A stretch of DNA of 64,000 nt, taken from assembly GCA_036245525.1 (NCBI GenBank), contig BTPG01000004.1, forward strand, positions 14,068,843 to 14,132,842, read 5' to 3'. The notes under the pieces were generated by a model. It searched no databases. It was given only the letters and a program-made list of their open reading frames with translations, and was not told the DNA's origin. Position numbers and translations under genes: made by a program. This document shows positions 22,904 to 33,605 of this stretch, piece by piece (the stretch's first letter is position 1; the number at the start of each line of letters is the position of its first letter). Source of the DNA: Semisulcospira habei (Eukaryota; Mollusca; Gastropoda; Semisulcospiridae).

Positions 22904-22930
22904 GAAATGAAATGAAATGAAATGAAATGA
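22821..22930. repeat. (GA)n and (AATGA)n tract at the 3' end of LINE C
   Basis: About 80 bp of GA is followed by six copies of AATGA. On the minus strand LINE C ends in AATAAAGTTTCATTTCATTTC and runs into CT repeats. The pentamer copies look like the simple-repeat tail typical of CR1/L2-type LINEs. Confidence 0.9.
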
Positions 22931-23255
22931 AACTTTATTTCTGAACGGAAGAAGCAGTTAGCACATGTGCCATTTTTCACGCTTGCCGTTGCTAATCTAC
23001 AAAGGTACAACTCTGCTAAAGGTACAAGGCTACTAACATACAAAGGTACGAAGCTACTAAGATACAAGTGCACATAATATAACAAATCGTTCAAAAAAAA
23101 GATGGATAAGGCAAAATGGAGGGCACCAATTATGATTGCTAATAATGTGAATGGCAAAAAAAAAAAAAAAAAAAAAAAAATTCTTCAAAATTCCTTCTTT
23201 CACTGAAATCAAAACACGCGCGCACACTCTCGCCGCACCCCCCCCCCCCCCCCAC

Positions 23256-23290
<35 letters not shown>

Positions 23291-23342
23291 CAAACAAACA
23301 CACATACACGCACACGTGCGCGCGGAGGTTAATTTCAAGGCT
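22931..23342 (-). other. 3' UTR of LINE C
   Basis: This runs from the ORF2 stop to the AATAAAGTTTCAT terminus. It includes a CA/GT microsatellite (23230-23325), an A-tract of about 24 bases on the plus strand (23157-23180), and short GGTAC-containing direct repeats near 23000-23060. It shares its end with LINE B and its start with the fragment at 13775-13880. Confidence 0.7.
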
Positions 23343-26255
23343 TTAGGCGATGGGGATACCCGAACCAGTGAGTGAGCTGTTAGATAGCAGGTACTTGAAG
23401 AGGCTTTCCTTGAAAGAGGGGAGTGAACCAATGTGTGTTATGTGCGCTGGCAATTTATTCCAAAACGAGGCGCCCGAGAATGAGAGGGTGGTTTTAAATA
23501 AATCTATCCTCGGACGTGGTGTGATGAAGTTACGCCTTGATGTTGAATAGCCTGAAGCTGCCTTGGTGAAGAACTTACACAAGTATTCTGGGTGGATTTC
23601 ATTCCAGATTTTATACATGACTACCCCTTTGTTAAAGAGATGGTGCCTGTCGAGAGGAAGCATCTTCAGTTTTTCAAATTTTTGGTCAGTAGAAAGGGCT
23701 GGATCAGGCAGGATCTGCTTCACTGCCCTGCGATGCAAGGAGTTAAGCCTCTTCAAGTGTATGTCCCCGCTGCCGTCCCATGTCGTGGAGGCATAATCGA
23801 TGTGGGATTTGACATGGGCATTGTAAAATAGTTTGCGAGCGTCGACATCAATAAGATATTTTAGCTTAGACAGCATAAAAACATTTCTGGACACAGTTTT
23901 ACAGACAGCATTGATGTGAGATTGCCATTTCATCTGGTTATCAACAATAACTCCAAGTAGGCGATGTTCAGTTACTTGTGTAATGGTGTGGTCTTGGATT
24001 TCCAGACTAAGCGAAAGTGGCTTGAGCTGATGCTTCTGACGGGTTGCTATCGTCATACATTCGGTTTTGGTGGGATTAAGGATCATTGCATTATTTTCAC
24101 ACCATTTGGAAATTTCGCTCAGTCCCTGTTGCAACCGACCATTTAAAGACTCAAGACACTTATCGGGGGTGTGGATTGTTGCGTCATCGGCAAACAAATC
24201 ACATGCAATTCTGTCATTCGTGAAATGTAGTGGTAGGTCATTGATAAATATGCAAAAGAGAAGAGGTCCCAGGACAGAGCCCTGGGGCACTCCTCTTGTT
24301 ACTAAACCACTTGAAGAGTAAGATCCATTGACCATCACGCGCTGCTGTCTGTCTGTAAGATAGGAAGCGAAAAACGAGGTTGTTCTCAAGGAATGAAAAG
24401 ATGCCTGAGAACTGGCGTTTGAGGTATGAAAACAGTTACTTGAAAATGAACCATCCAGATATATACTGAGCTTGGAAAGGAGAATGTCATGATCTACCAG
24501 GTCGAAAGCTTTCCGAAGGTCTATGAAAACAGCACCTGTAAATTCGCCTTGGTTCATTGAACTTAGCCACGCGTCTGTAAGTCGCGTTAAGGCTGTATGA
24601 CAACTATGCTTCGGGCGAAAACCTGACTGGAGGGGGTGGATTAATTTGCGTTTTCCCAGGTATTGTAACAGATGCTTATGAATGTGTCGTTCAAGGGGTT
24701 TACTTAAGACAGACAAAAGTGAAATGGGGCGATAATTGTTAACATCGGACAGATCTTTTGTTTTAGGTAGGGGAATAACTTTAGCCTTTTTTAGTTCTTT
24801 TGGGAAAACATTTTTCTGGATGCATAAATTGTAGACATGAGTTATTGTTTCTACAACATAGGGAAGTGATAGTTTCAATATTTTGGGGCTTATTTCATCT
24901 GGCCCGGAAGATTTTTTATTCTTCATGGAACTAATTGTCTTACCAACCTCGTGAACTACCAGAGGTGGAATAGCAAAAGGATCAAATTTCGCAGTTCGCG
25001 TTCTACAGAAATCAGTCAGGGTGTCAGGACAGGTATAGGGCCGAGAGTTTGTTTTAGAAGGGACCAGGGACTCGGCAATTGAAAGGAAATGTTCGTTAAA
25101 TGTATCGGCAGTCAGGGTAGACGGGATTACAGTGGTTTTACTACTTTTGCCTCCAGTCACTACGGCCATAGCGCGCCAGAGCATGGACATATCTTTGTCT
25201 TGTTTAATCAAACGATCAATGAAAGATTTTTTAGCCTGCCGCACTAGACATTTGACACGATTGCGCTCACGTTTAAATTCAACAAAACACTTCTGTTTTC
25301 TCAGATCATCTCTCACCCTCATGGCCTGAATGATGTCTTGAGTCAGCCACGGCGGGAGTGATGCGTGTTTGACTCGCCTCCTCCGCACAGGCGCATGTTT
25401 ATTTAAAATAGTAAGAAAAATGCTATACCAGACAGACAGAGCGCTGTCTGGGTCAGTTTCACTAAGCACGTGATCAAAAGGTGCGTTATTAAGGTCAGAT
25501 AAAAAGTCGCTCTCACTAAATTTTTTAAAAGAACGATAGGTGATATACGTATGACATCCTTTCTTTGCTTTTGGGAACTTAGTGGACCACGTACAGCTGA
25601 TGGGAAAGTGATCACTGATACCAAGGTTACCGACAGACACATTATGAACAGACTCCGGCTGTGTGGTATAGATGTGGTCTATGAGTGTAGATGTTGTTGG
25701 TGTTATTCGTGTTGGCGAAGTGACTAACTGTTTAAGACCCAGCAACGTCATCGTAGAGTCCCATGCATGATGCGACTTTAACATGTCTATGTTAAAATCT
25801 CCCATAAGTATGACATTAGAATTAGGTTTACAGGCTTTATCAAACATACTAAGAAAATTATCGTACCACTCAAAGGTTGCAGCAGGGTTGCGGTACAGAA
25901 AACCGATAAGAAATGTTGGTGATTGGGGGGCCTTTAGCTCAAGCCACATACACTCAACTTGCTCAGTTTCTAAGTCATGTCGTCTACGTGTAAGAGCTTG
26001 AACAGACGTGTGAATATAAGCAGCTAATCCTGTCTGTCCGTGGGCCGTTGGATCACGTCTCAGGACAGAAAAGCCAGGAACCTGAATTGATTCATCAGAT
26101 ACATTAGAACCAAGACGTGTCTCAGATAATCCAAAAATATGAAATGGGTTTGAGTCATTCAGGTAAACGGAAATATCAGCAAGTTTGGCATATAGATGGT
26201 ACACATTTAAATGCCCAATGCGGAGATCTTTTACGTTCACGTCTGCTTGATTCAT
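23343..26255 (-). CDS. LINE C ORF2: endonuclease-reverse transcriptase, 970 aa, intact
   Basis: This is a single open frame starting at ATG 26255 (MNQADVNVKDLRIGHLN). The N-terminal 230 residues form an EEP endonuclease with GLSETRL, VILMGDFNIDML, STLIDHIYTT and GISDHFPIS. The reverse transcriptase follows. It has SSGPDEISPKILK, NNYRPISLLSVLSKPLERH (near residue 500), [32 protein letters not shown] and the catalytic CDLFADDATIH near residue 688. The C-terminus ends GSGIPIA, as in the fragment at 13400. A segment of about 30 residues after LSIYL differs from relatives but keeps frame. The protein nicks target DNA and copies the LINE RNA at the nick. With its intact ORF1 partner, 5' leader and tail, this copy could be, or recently have been, active (inference). 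Confidence 0.93.
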   Translation of the reverse strand: MNQADVNVKDLRIGHLNVYHLYAKLADISVYLNDSNPFHIFGLSETRLGSNVSDESIQVPGFSVLRRDPTAHGQTGLAAYIHTSVQALTRRRHDLETEQVECMWLELKAPQSPTFLIGFLYRNPAATFEWYDNFLSMFDKACKPNSNVILMGDFNIDMLKSHHAWDSTMTLLGLKQLVTSPTRITPTTSTLIDHIYTTQPESVHNVSVGNLGISDHFPISCTWSTKFPKAKKGCHTYITYRSFKKFSESDFLSDLNNAPFDHVLSETDPDSALSVWYSIFLTILNKHAPVRRRRVKHASLPPWLTQDIIQAMRVRDDLRKQKCFVEFKRERNRVKCLVRQAKKSFIDRLIKQDKDMSMLWRAMAVVTGGKSSKTTVIPSTLTADTFNEHFLSIAESLVPSKTNSRPYTCPDTLTDFCRTRTAKFDPFAIPPLVVHEVGKTISSMKNKKSSGPDEISPKILKLSLPYVVETITHVYNLCIQKNVFPKELKKAKVIPLPKTKDLSDVNNYRPISLLSVLSKPLERHIHKHLLQYLGKRKLIHPLQSGFRPKHSCHTALTRLTDAWLSSMNQGEFTGAVFIDLRKAFDLVDHDILLSKLSIYLDGSFSSNCFHTSNASSQASFHSLRTTSFFASYLTDRQQRVMVNGSYSSSGLVTRGVPQGSVLGPLLFCIFINDLPLHFTNDRIACDLFADDATIHTPDKCLESLNGRLQQGLSEISKWCENNAMILNPTKTECMTIATRQKHQLKPLSLSLEIQDHTITQVTEHRLLGVIVDNQMKWQSHINAVCKTVSRNVFMLSKLKYLIDVDARKLFYNAHVKSHIDYASTTWDGSGDIHLKRLNSLHRRAVKQILPDPALSTDQKFEKLKMLPLDRHHLFNKGVVMYKIWNEIHPEYLCKFFTKAASGYSTSRRNFITPRPRIDLFKTTLSFSGASFWNKLPAHITHIGSLPSFKESLFKYLLSNSSLTGSGIPIA

Positions 26256-27475
26256 CGTGACAGATGAGAAAGAAACGAAGGAGGCAAAAACGAAAATAAC
26301 AATAAGTACACTTAATGTAATAAAGCTATTGAAGTACAGTAATCAGTAGACAAAGTACACAAACACAAATAATAATAAAACCAAACAATGAGAGGGACAA
26401 TGATATTGAATCAAAGCAAACAAAGGTTAGGCTTAAAAGCAATGAAGAAGAACTGTAATTTTTAAGAAGAACAAACGTTATGATGTTGCAGTAGCAGAAA
26501 AAGTAGAACCAGTATTCAGTCGGCGAAAACGTTTTCGAAATGAGAGTAAATACCTTTTATGAACATATAAAGGTGGGGGAAAAAAAAAATATATTGTATG
26601 TGGTTGCTGAGGCTGACCGTATAGTACTCATAAAATAGCTTAGTACAAGTTCCTCCCACAGTCCACACGATCGCAGTCCACACAGCGTGCGGCTTAATTA
26701 TGAAGCATCAATATGAAAGTACAACTGTCCAGATTTCATTAAAGTGCTGGTCAGAGAAAACATTGCGCAACACACTCAGGCACAGTTATCCGGCGTTGGA
26801 TTGTCACTGAGATGATGCAGAAATCCACAAAACTATTTAGACAAAACTTCATAATAAGGCTGGTGGTAACCAACCCCAGAAGAGTACAGTCCGTTGACTG
26901 CAAACAAAATAACGTAATACACAAGCTTAAACTGGCTACATGTGTAGCAACTACCACAACATCAAGAATATTATCTCACCACAAAATCAGGAATATTATG
27001 TAGTCACCGCGTTGATTGACTCATTGAGCCTTGAGGCTAAAATACCCCAAAACAGTAATTATGATCTACGGACCATATTACAGTAAAGGAGACAGAAAAT
27101 ACATGTTAAATGTTTAGGGCTTAACGTCTTTTGTCCACCACGATAAAGGAGACAGATAAACCGTGACAGATCAAGAATAGCCTGGCACTCTGGGCACCAC
27201 GCCATTGGGCGCCTCCCCCGCACTATCAGGAGTGAATGGGTCAAGAATAGGTAAATAAAGCTGGACGAAGGTACGATAAAGGGTCACATAATGACGGGTG
27301 ACGGTGACAAAAGTTGAAATGATTGAAGACGATCCGCGAACTAATTATGTCCCATAATCCAATTCCAACAAGAGATATACATTGTCACGAGCTCCTTCAT
27401 CCGAAGGGACTCATGATAATGTATTCCTCCTGCTAACTGAGCAGGCTGGCTGACGGAGGCTACTTCTCCTTACTA
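26256..27475 (-). other. Spacer between ORF1 and ORF2 of LINE C
   Basis: About 1.2 kb with no plausible gene. The part next to ORF2 (26256-26615) recurs at 14416-14750. The rest includes a possible decayed inverted-repeat insertion at about 27017-27242 (ends TTGACTCATT and AATGGGTCAA), which would explain why this spacer is longer than in A and B. Confidence 0.55.
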
Positions 27476-30073
27476 TTAACTGTAAAATTGCGCAATCGCC
27501 TGTGCGATGCTGACACTCAGTGCTTGAATGTTGTCGAAAGGAGAGGACGGGGTGGCTAATCCGCTTTTCTCCCACGCTCTGTTTCTTGGAGCCAACATGG
27601 TCGGAGAGCTGATCGGCTGCAGGAGAGGAAATTGCATGTCATTACGGGTGTCAGGCGGTGGTCTGATGGCGTGACGCGAGGTGGCTGAGTGGCGAGGGTG
27701 ATCCTCTATGCCTCCTCCTACGGACGGTGACTCGGAGCGACGACGACGATGGTTTACGGCCCGGTGATCGTAACGCCTCGTACCCTGCGATTCCTCACCC
27801 GAGGACAAGGGCGATGTGACGAAACGGTTTATGTTCCACTCCAGCGCATGCACGCCATGTTCGCTAGGGTGCAGTTTGTCAAAGTACATAGCCTGCTTTG
27901 GGGCGCCTCTAGTGGACAGGAAAGATGACGTGTGGTCGATCAGCGTGATCTTTTCCTGTTTGCAAACTGCTTGCAGGGCTTTGTTTGATTCGTAGGCAGG
28001 TTTGTGGAGAGGGTGGTAGCGGCCGCGAGTTGGGAGGAGGGTTGACATCTGCAGTCTGGCTTTGGGGAAACACACTACCAGCATGCGGCACAGCTTCAAC
28101 CAGGTCTGCTGGCTGATAGGCCCATGCCAGCAGCTGTTGATGCCGATGTGAACGGTGACGGTACGGATGTTGGGGTTGTGGGGCTGTGTGTTCAGCCACT
28201 GCGTCAGATGATCCACCCTGAGATCAGACACCGACAAGTTCTGCATGATCAACTCATGAGTAGACATTCTCTTCTCATCGATGTATTTAGTGACGGAGTC
28301 CCCAATGAGAAGAGTGTTGACCTCAGGGCGGATTTTCATGGCGCGGAGTCTCTCCAGCGGTGTCAGGTTTTCATTGTCGCGTCCGAGTTGACTGGCAGGT
28401 CTTCCGTCATTGTTCTTGGGGATGGGTGAACAACCAGGAGAGTCAAGTTCTTGCTCCGGGTTTAACGCTTGGTACCTGTTAGCAACAGGAATAGTTGGCC
28501 CTACTCTGCTATTGGTAGAGTGGAACCGATGTGGATGAGGCGTATTACCGGAGGCTGGCGGAGAAGGTGGTTTATTTTGCGAGGACAGATTGGTGGGTGA
28601 ATGTTCTGTCGTACTAACTCTCCCACTCGTGGTTTGTGATGGGGTCCATGTATCTAGCCGCTTGCAGATTTCCTCTAATTTCCCAGCGTGAGAGTCTCTA
28701 GAGGAATAAAGTTTGCTGATTTTCTCACTGAGCGTTGTTTGACTCTTTCTCAGCGTCTCTGCAGTTTTGTCGATGTTTTCCCTCACACTCGTTTCCACAG
28801 CCTTGATCTCATTCTTGGCCTTCACCTCACTGTCCAGGACAAGCGAGGTCAAGGTGTCGTGACCCTGTTTGAGGTCAGCAAACTCATTCTTGACTCCCTG
28901 CAGCTCAGCACGGCACTGGCGAAGCTCTGAGTGGAGAGTGGTGATGGTGGCTGAGGACTCAGCCAGTTGGTGCTGTAGAGCGATGATTAGTCTCATGGCC
29001 GTGCTGTCAGATACAGGAACGAGTGAGGTTGACGATGGTGAAGTAGTATTCGGTGTGTTTGGTGTGTCCGCTACAACTGTGTTAACCTCAGCTGAGGACA
29101 CGCCCTGGGCGAGTTTGCTAGCTTGGTAGGGGAGAGTAATCCGGGCGCTGGAGACTTCATGGTTGGCTGGATCGATGCTGGCTGCAGATATGTTGGTCAC
29201 AGTCACGGGTGTTTGAGACGGAAGGTGGGGCGATGGGGGATTAGGCACAACAGCAGTTGCGGTGTGGTTGCAGAGCGGGGCACAGGAGGTAGCAGTGTCC
29301 AAGGGGCTGGGGTGTTTTTCACTGCACATCGCCACGCTCCTCTCATTTGCTGACTCGATGGCCATGAAATGATGATTGACACATGACGTCATGGTGTCAA
29401 TGAGGGGTTCTGATTCCGGTATGTGTTGGGGACTAGAAGAATCAGCAGGGAGGGGAGGGGTATAGAAGGGGGCAGCGCTAGTGGCGATTACAGCGCTTAA
29501 GACTGGATGGCCGGGCTGAGATGCGAGTGGGGATTGGGAGGGTGAAGTTGAGGAGTCAGATGAGGGGGGTTCAATGGCAGGTATTGACGGGGTACTCAGT
29601 GGGTGTTCCGACGAGGATTTATATATCGGGGGTTCAATGGCAGGGGTAGTCTCATCAGACATTGTGCTCACTATTGTTTTCATCTTGTCAAACTCCTCAT
29701 CCACCCACTGTCGGCATGCAGTCCCCTGCACAAGCACAGTGCCTGTAGTATGGTAGAGGGTGATAGTGATGAGCTTGCTCGATTCGAGGTAGAGTTGGAG
29801 AAATGTCTTGTAAAGATTACGAGGAGAAGGGTTGCACATTGGAGTGGGGATGGTGATGATGCTGAGCTGATTGCTGGTTTGCTCGTAGTCGAACCAGTCG
29901 GCGGTAATGGCGGCTGGACACCCGGCGACGTACCGTGTGTGGAGTATGTATCTCCATAACGGGAGTTTATCGCTAGTGAAAGTCTTTTGAATAGGATCCA
30001 TTGTATGGCGAATTTTCTCAATGGATGTGTCCATGGCGTGCTTGGCATTTGCAGATCGGGTGATAGGGCCCAT
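27476..30073 (-). CDS. LINE C ORF1: coiled-coil and SGNH/GDSL esterase protein, 865 aa, intact
   Basis: The frame is intact from ATG 30073 (MGPITRSANAK). Residues 1-115 are the conserved block (DPIQKTF, LPLWRYILH, CRQWVDEEF). Residues 150-340 are Ser/Pro/Thr-rich and probably disordered. A coiled coil spans about 365-490. The SGNH esterase domain follows, with NTLLIGDSVTKYI near 590, HIGINSC near 644 and FDKLHPSEHG near 732. The tail is Arg/Ser-rich and ends in a short hydrophobic helix (ALSVSIAQAIAQF) like that of its relatives. It probably coats LINE RNA; the substrate of the esterase is unknown in this family. It pairs with the intact ORF2 at 26255-23343. Confidence 0.9.
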   Translation of the reverse strand: MGPITRSANAKHAMDTSIEKIRHTMDPIQKTFTSDKLPLWRYILHTRYVAGCPAAITADWFDYEQTSNQLSIITIPTPMCNPSPRNLYKTFLQLYLESSKLITITLYHTTGTVLVQGTACRQWVDEEFDKMKTIVSTMSDETTPAIEPPIYKSSSEHPLSTPSIPAIEPPSSDSSTSPSQSPLASQPGHPVLSAVIATSAAPFYTPPLPADSSSPQHIPESEPLIDTMTSCVNHHFMAIESANERSVAMCSEKHPSPLDTATSCAPLCNHTATAVVPNPPSPHLPSQTPVTVTNISAASIDPANHEVSSARITLPYQASKLAQGVSSAEVNTVVADTPNTPNTTSPSSTSLVPVSDSTAMRLIIALQHQLAESSATITTLHSELRQCRAELQGVKNEFADLKQGHDTLTSLVLDSEVKAKNEIKAVETSVRENIDKTAETLRKSQTTLSEKISKLYSSRDSHAGKLEEICKRLDTWTPSQTTSGRVSTTEHSPTNLSSQNKPPSPPASGNTPHPHRFHSTNSRVGPTIPVANRYQALNPEQELDSPGCSPIPKNNDGRPASQLGRDNENLTPLERLRAMKIRPEVNTLLIGDSVTKYIDEKRMSTHELIMQNLSVSDLRVDHLTQWLNTQPHNPNIRTVTVHIGINSCWHGPISQQTWLKLCRMLVVCFPKARLQMSTLLPTRGRYHPLHKPAYESNKALQAVCKQEKITLIDHTSSFLSTRGAPKQAMYFDKLHPSEHGVHALEWNINRFVTSPLSSGEESQGTRRYDHRAVNHRRRRSESPSVGGGIEDHPRHSATSRHAIRPPPDTRNDMQFPLLQPISSPTMLAPRNRAWEKSGLATPSSPFDNIQALSVSIAQAIAQFYS

Positions 30074-30953
30074 GGTGGTGGTGGAGGGATAGGGGTGGGG
30101 GCGGCGGTGGTAGAGGGAAGGGGTGGTGGTATGCTACACATGAAGTGCCAGCATAAAGCTAGCAGCCCATGGTGAAACTTAAGGTGGACTGAGGGGAGGG
30201 TGTGGTGGTGGAGGGAAGATGGTGGGATAGTTAATTATCTGACGTGGTTGGCGCGGGTGGAGGGGCCCATGGAGGAGAGCGGGTGTGGTTGGCAGATTAC
30301 ACAGCTGAAGCCAGCCTCGTAGTCATGCCGATTGCCATGATAGCTCACTGCTGCGCTCAAGTGACGCGGCAGCAACTGTCAAGCACTAGGGCTAACGTCA
30401 CTTTTTACACACATCTGCAATAGAAGAGAATTCTAACGGCTCAGACTCCGAAAAGCCTTACTAATCATCAGTTGATAAGCTGGAATGTGAGCTGGCACTA
30501 GCGGAGCGCGGTCTGTTTATCAACACGTCTAATACTCGATGGAAGCAGTCACTGAATCTACTCGCGCAGCCAGGATTCACATGAGCTTTCGCATCTGCGG
30601 GCACCATAGGATCTCTGTATAGGTTCACGGCAGACTCGGATCTGGAGACTGACTGCTTAATACGACTGTAGTAGGCACACCGGCCACTCTGGCGCCAAGC
30701 GACACAGAAATGGGAGAGTCCATGTTCCACTGCCCGAAGTATTCAACAGAACAGTGATGAAGAAAAAAGAAACGTTAATAACTCTGGCAAAATGAATGTT
30801 ACACAAATGGAAAACTCACATTCCAATAGAAGTCACTATCACAAGTCAATGAGGCTAAAAATCACATATCACAACCAAACACTGCCAACACAATTGTCAC
30901 TGGAGACGGAGCGATGTGACTATGCGACTTACTCGCACTCACGCGAGACTCCC

Positions 30954-30954
<1 letters not shown>
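30074..30954 (-). other. 5' leader of LINE C and flank
   Basis: The first roughly 200 bp upstream of ORF1 is CCA/GGT-rich, and the region to about 30.7 kb is probably the LINE 5' UTR; its exact start is not visible. 30720-30954 has no recognisable gene. Confidence 0.5.

Positions 30955-31045
<91 letters not shown>
30955..31045. repeat. (GA)n microsatellite upstream of LINE C
   Basis: About 90 bp of pure GA followed by a few CA units. It is the fourth GA tract in this part of the window placed near a LINE end. Confidence 0.95.
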
Positions 31046-31048
<3 letters not shown>

Positions 31049-31325
31049 ACACACACACGCAGAGACACAGAGAGAGCTCGTGAACCTAATGAACTTTTTA
31101 ACAGCAGTTGGGACACGCAGCAAAAACACACGCTTAAACGCACTTATTTATTCTGCGCCACGGTTAGCATGTCAATCTATTTTTAGCTGGTTTTTTTGCT
31201 GATAGCATTGTGTTTTTAGAAAGGAGTGGAGTCATTGTCAGGTTACTCGTTGTGTTTCTAGACAGGAGTGGAGTCATTGTCAGGTTACTTGATATAAAGC
31301 CCGACGTGTGCCGAACTGGATTGTC

Positions 31326-31534
31326 AGAGATAGAACAATAGAGACCCGTAAGACAATGAATTCAATAAAGCCGCATCAGTCATTAAATTACATCATTTTT
31401 AATATCATATTTTTTTACCCCCATTACACCCCCGTTATTTTTGAATCAACCCTTTGATTTTAAAAAAGTGATGAGCATGACTGATGCGGCCTTTTTGATC
31501 TAATTATCTTACGGGTCTCTATTGTTCTATCTCT
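31326..31534. mobile_element. MITE with long terminal inverted repeats (about 57 bp)
   Basis: The left end AGAGATAGAACAATAGAGAC is mirrored at 31515-31534. The inner parts GCCGCATCAGTCAT (from about 31363) and ATGACTGATGCGGC (ending at about 31491) are also mirrored. The 209-bp unit has no coding capacity. No target-site duplication is clear. The ends are unlike family P. Confidence 0.7.
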
Positions 31535-32039
31535 ATAACTATTGTCTCTGTCAACACCTAATGATCTTAATTAATTAACTAATTAAAGTCCTTAACGTAC
31601 ACACTGCCGTTTCTCTCAAATCAAACCAAAATCCTGATAGTGCTCTATAATAGACTAATGACATTTTAAATACTCAATTAGAAAATTACTTTCTATTGTC
31701 TCTCAATACTGTCAGAGTCGATTTCTGCCCACACATAGCATTTCAGTTTACAAGACTGTCAAACCCCTTTCAATGCGTTGGGAACATGCTTTATAGCACC
31801 CATTCACAGGCCACGCTTGAAAAGACCTTTAAAAATTGTACACCGGCCCGGTGTGACTGAATAGGGCTTCACCAACATAATGGCTTGTTCTGAGTAAATA
31901 GAGTCACATGAGCCCCGTTCTACAACATTTTCAGTTATTTGTAGTGTTTGATTTCTCATTATGAGTGGGTTTGAGAGGCTTGTTTAACACTGAGTTACTG
32001 GTTCATTCTAAGGTTCTGTTTGCATGGCTGAGTATACCT
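31535..32039. other. Non-genic stretch
   Basis: AT-rich sequence without a recognisable gene, repeat or RNA. Confidence 0.6.
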
Positions 32040-33605
32040 GATTTACAAATACACACATACATACACACTGACACACTGAAACAACACCAAGTTGCACACA
32101 CACATACAGACACACACACGCAAACACACACACACACACAAACACATGAATAAACATACCCGTACACACACACTAACACACACACACACACACACATACA
32201 TGACACCCGACGTCAAAAACACAAGGTTTGTAAGTACGGCCTCACGCCAGTGCAATATTATTTTAAGATTTTTATTCCGGGGTGTATACTGTCTTATACA
32301 TGTCTGACGCGAGCCATTGAAACCCACCAGCCCGTGAGAGGATAATAACTCTTATTCAATTTCACGCCCTGTTGGGTTAGACGGTGTACATGACTGTAGG
32401 CTTTTAAGCTGAAAAGAGACGCACCTCAGAAAATCATACCTTGCTTTATACAGACACCCGACTGAGTACATATACAACAGATCCTCAAGACCCCCCCCCC
32501 AAAAACACAGACACACACACACACACAAACACATTGACACATACACACACATATACACACACACACAAACACATGAATAAACATACACGTACACACACAC
32601 AAACACATGAACACACACACAAACACACACACACACACACACATGTACAGACACACGGGAATACCTCGGACACACACAATAGCTCTTTCTCTCTTTCCAC
32701 ATAATTTTACTCGCTATCTCTCTTTATGAGTAAGTTGACAGGGTTTAACTGCAAACATTTTTCATGTCATGACTGTACCTCTAAGGTAATTTACATATCG
32801 CCTTTAGTTCAGAGAAGGTCTTTAAATCCTTTTCACGTTTCAAAACTTTTTTCGAGCAGAACGATATTCATCGCACTAACAGGGTATTCATGGGAAAACA
32901 CCATGTTATGTCTAAGCACGCCAAGGTATGTCTTATTTTTCATTATTGATATGGAGTCCCCCACAAAATGCTAATTGGTTTTGAACAGTGAATGGGAAAA
33001 CACACGCCCGCATAATCCCTTATGAGCTCTTCACACAGAGAGAGGCCCGTTATAAAGCCAGTGATCATATACCTTTTTCCCTTGCTGGTTTAGGTCTGTG
33101 CTTATGTCAACTGACAAACACTAGTAAATCTCTGCCCTTTACGCCCTTCCGATCTTCAATTTCAGGTGGGGGGACATATCTTTTCAAATGCAGCACGCTT
33201 ATAGCTGAGAGGTGTTAGCAATACAACCGTCTTGTCAACAAGTCATGCATTTGTGGGTGTTTTTGAAAAACTGGAAAATTGGCTACTTACAACGTGTAGG
33301 TTATCTCTGCAAATTCTTAAAAGTTAGTTGTTATAATAACTATTAACTACACACACACACGCTAACACACATACACACGCTAACACACACACACACGCTA
33401 ACACACACACACACACATAAAACACCATACATAACACCCGACGCAAAAACACAAGGTTTGTACACCGACTCACGCCAGTGCAATATTATTGTAAGATTTT
33501 ACTTCCCGGGGTGTATACTGTCTATACATGTCCGACGCGAGAGCCCGTGAGAGGATAATTACTCTTATTCAGTTTCACGCCCTGTTGGGTTAGATGGTGT
33601 AGGCA
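32040..33605. repeat. CA-rich region with duplicated segments
   Basis: CA microsatellites occur at 32050-32205, 32510-32645 and 33349-33418. The first two share an AAACACATGAATAAACATAC motif, so one is a copy of the other. A direct repeat of about 190 bp follows the first and third tracts: 32207-32395 and 33432-33600, both containing CGACG, CACAAGGTTTGTA, ACGCCAGTGCAATATTATT and CACGCCCTGTTGGGTTAGA. No coding sequence is apparent. Confidence 0.75.

Noticed and set aside
27017..27242. A further family P MITE in the LINE C spacer
   Set aside because: Only about ten bases at each end are mirrored and the central hairpin is absent, so it is noted but not called.
32040..33605. LTR retrotransposon bounded by the 190-bp direct repeats
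   Set aside because: There is no primer-binding site, polypurine tract or gag/pol sequence between the repeats, and the edges do not have TG/CA termini.
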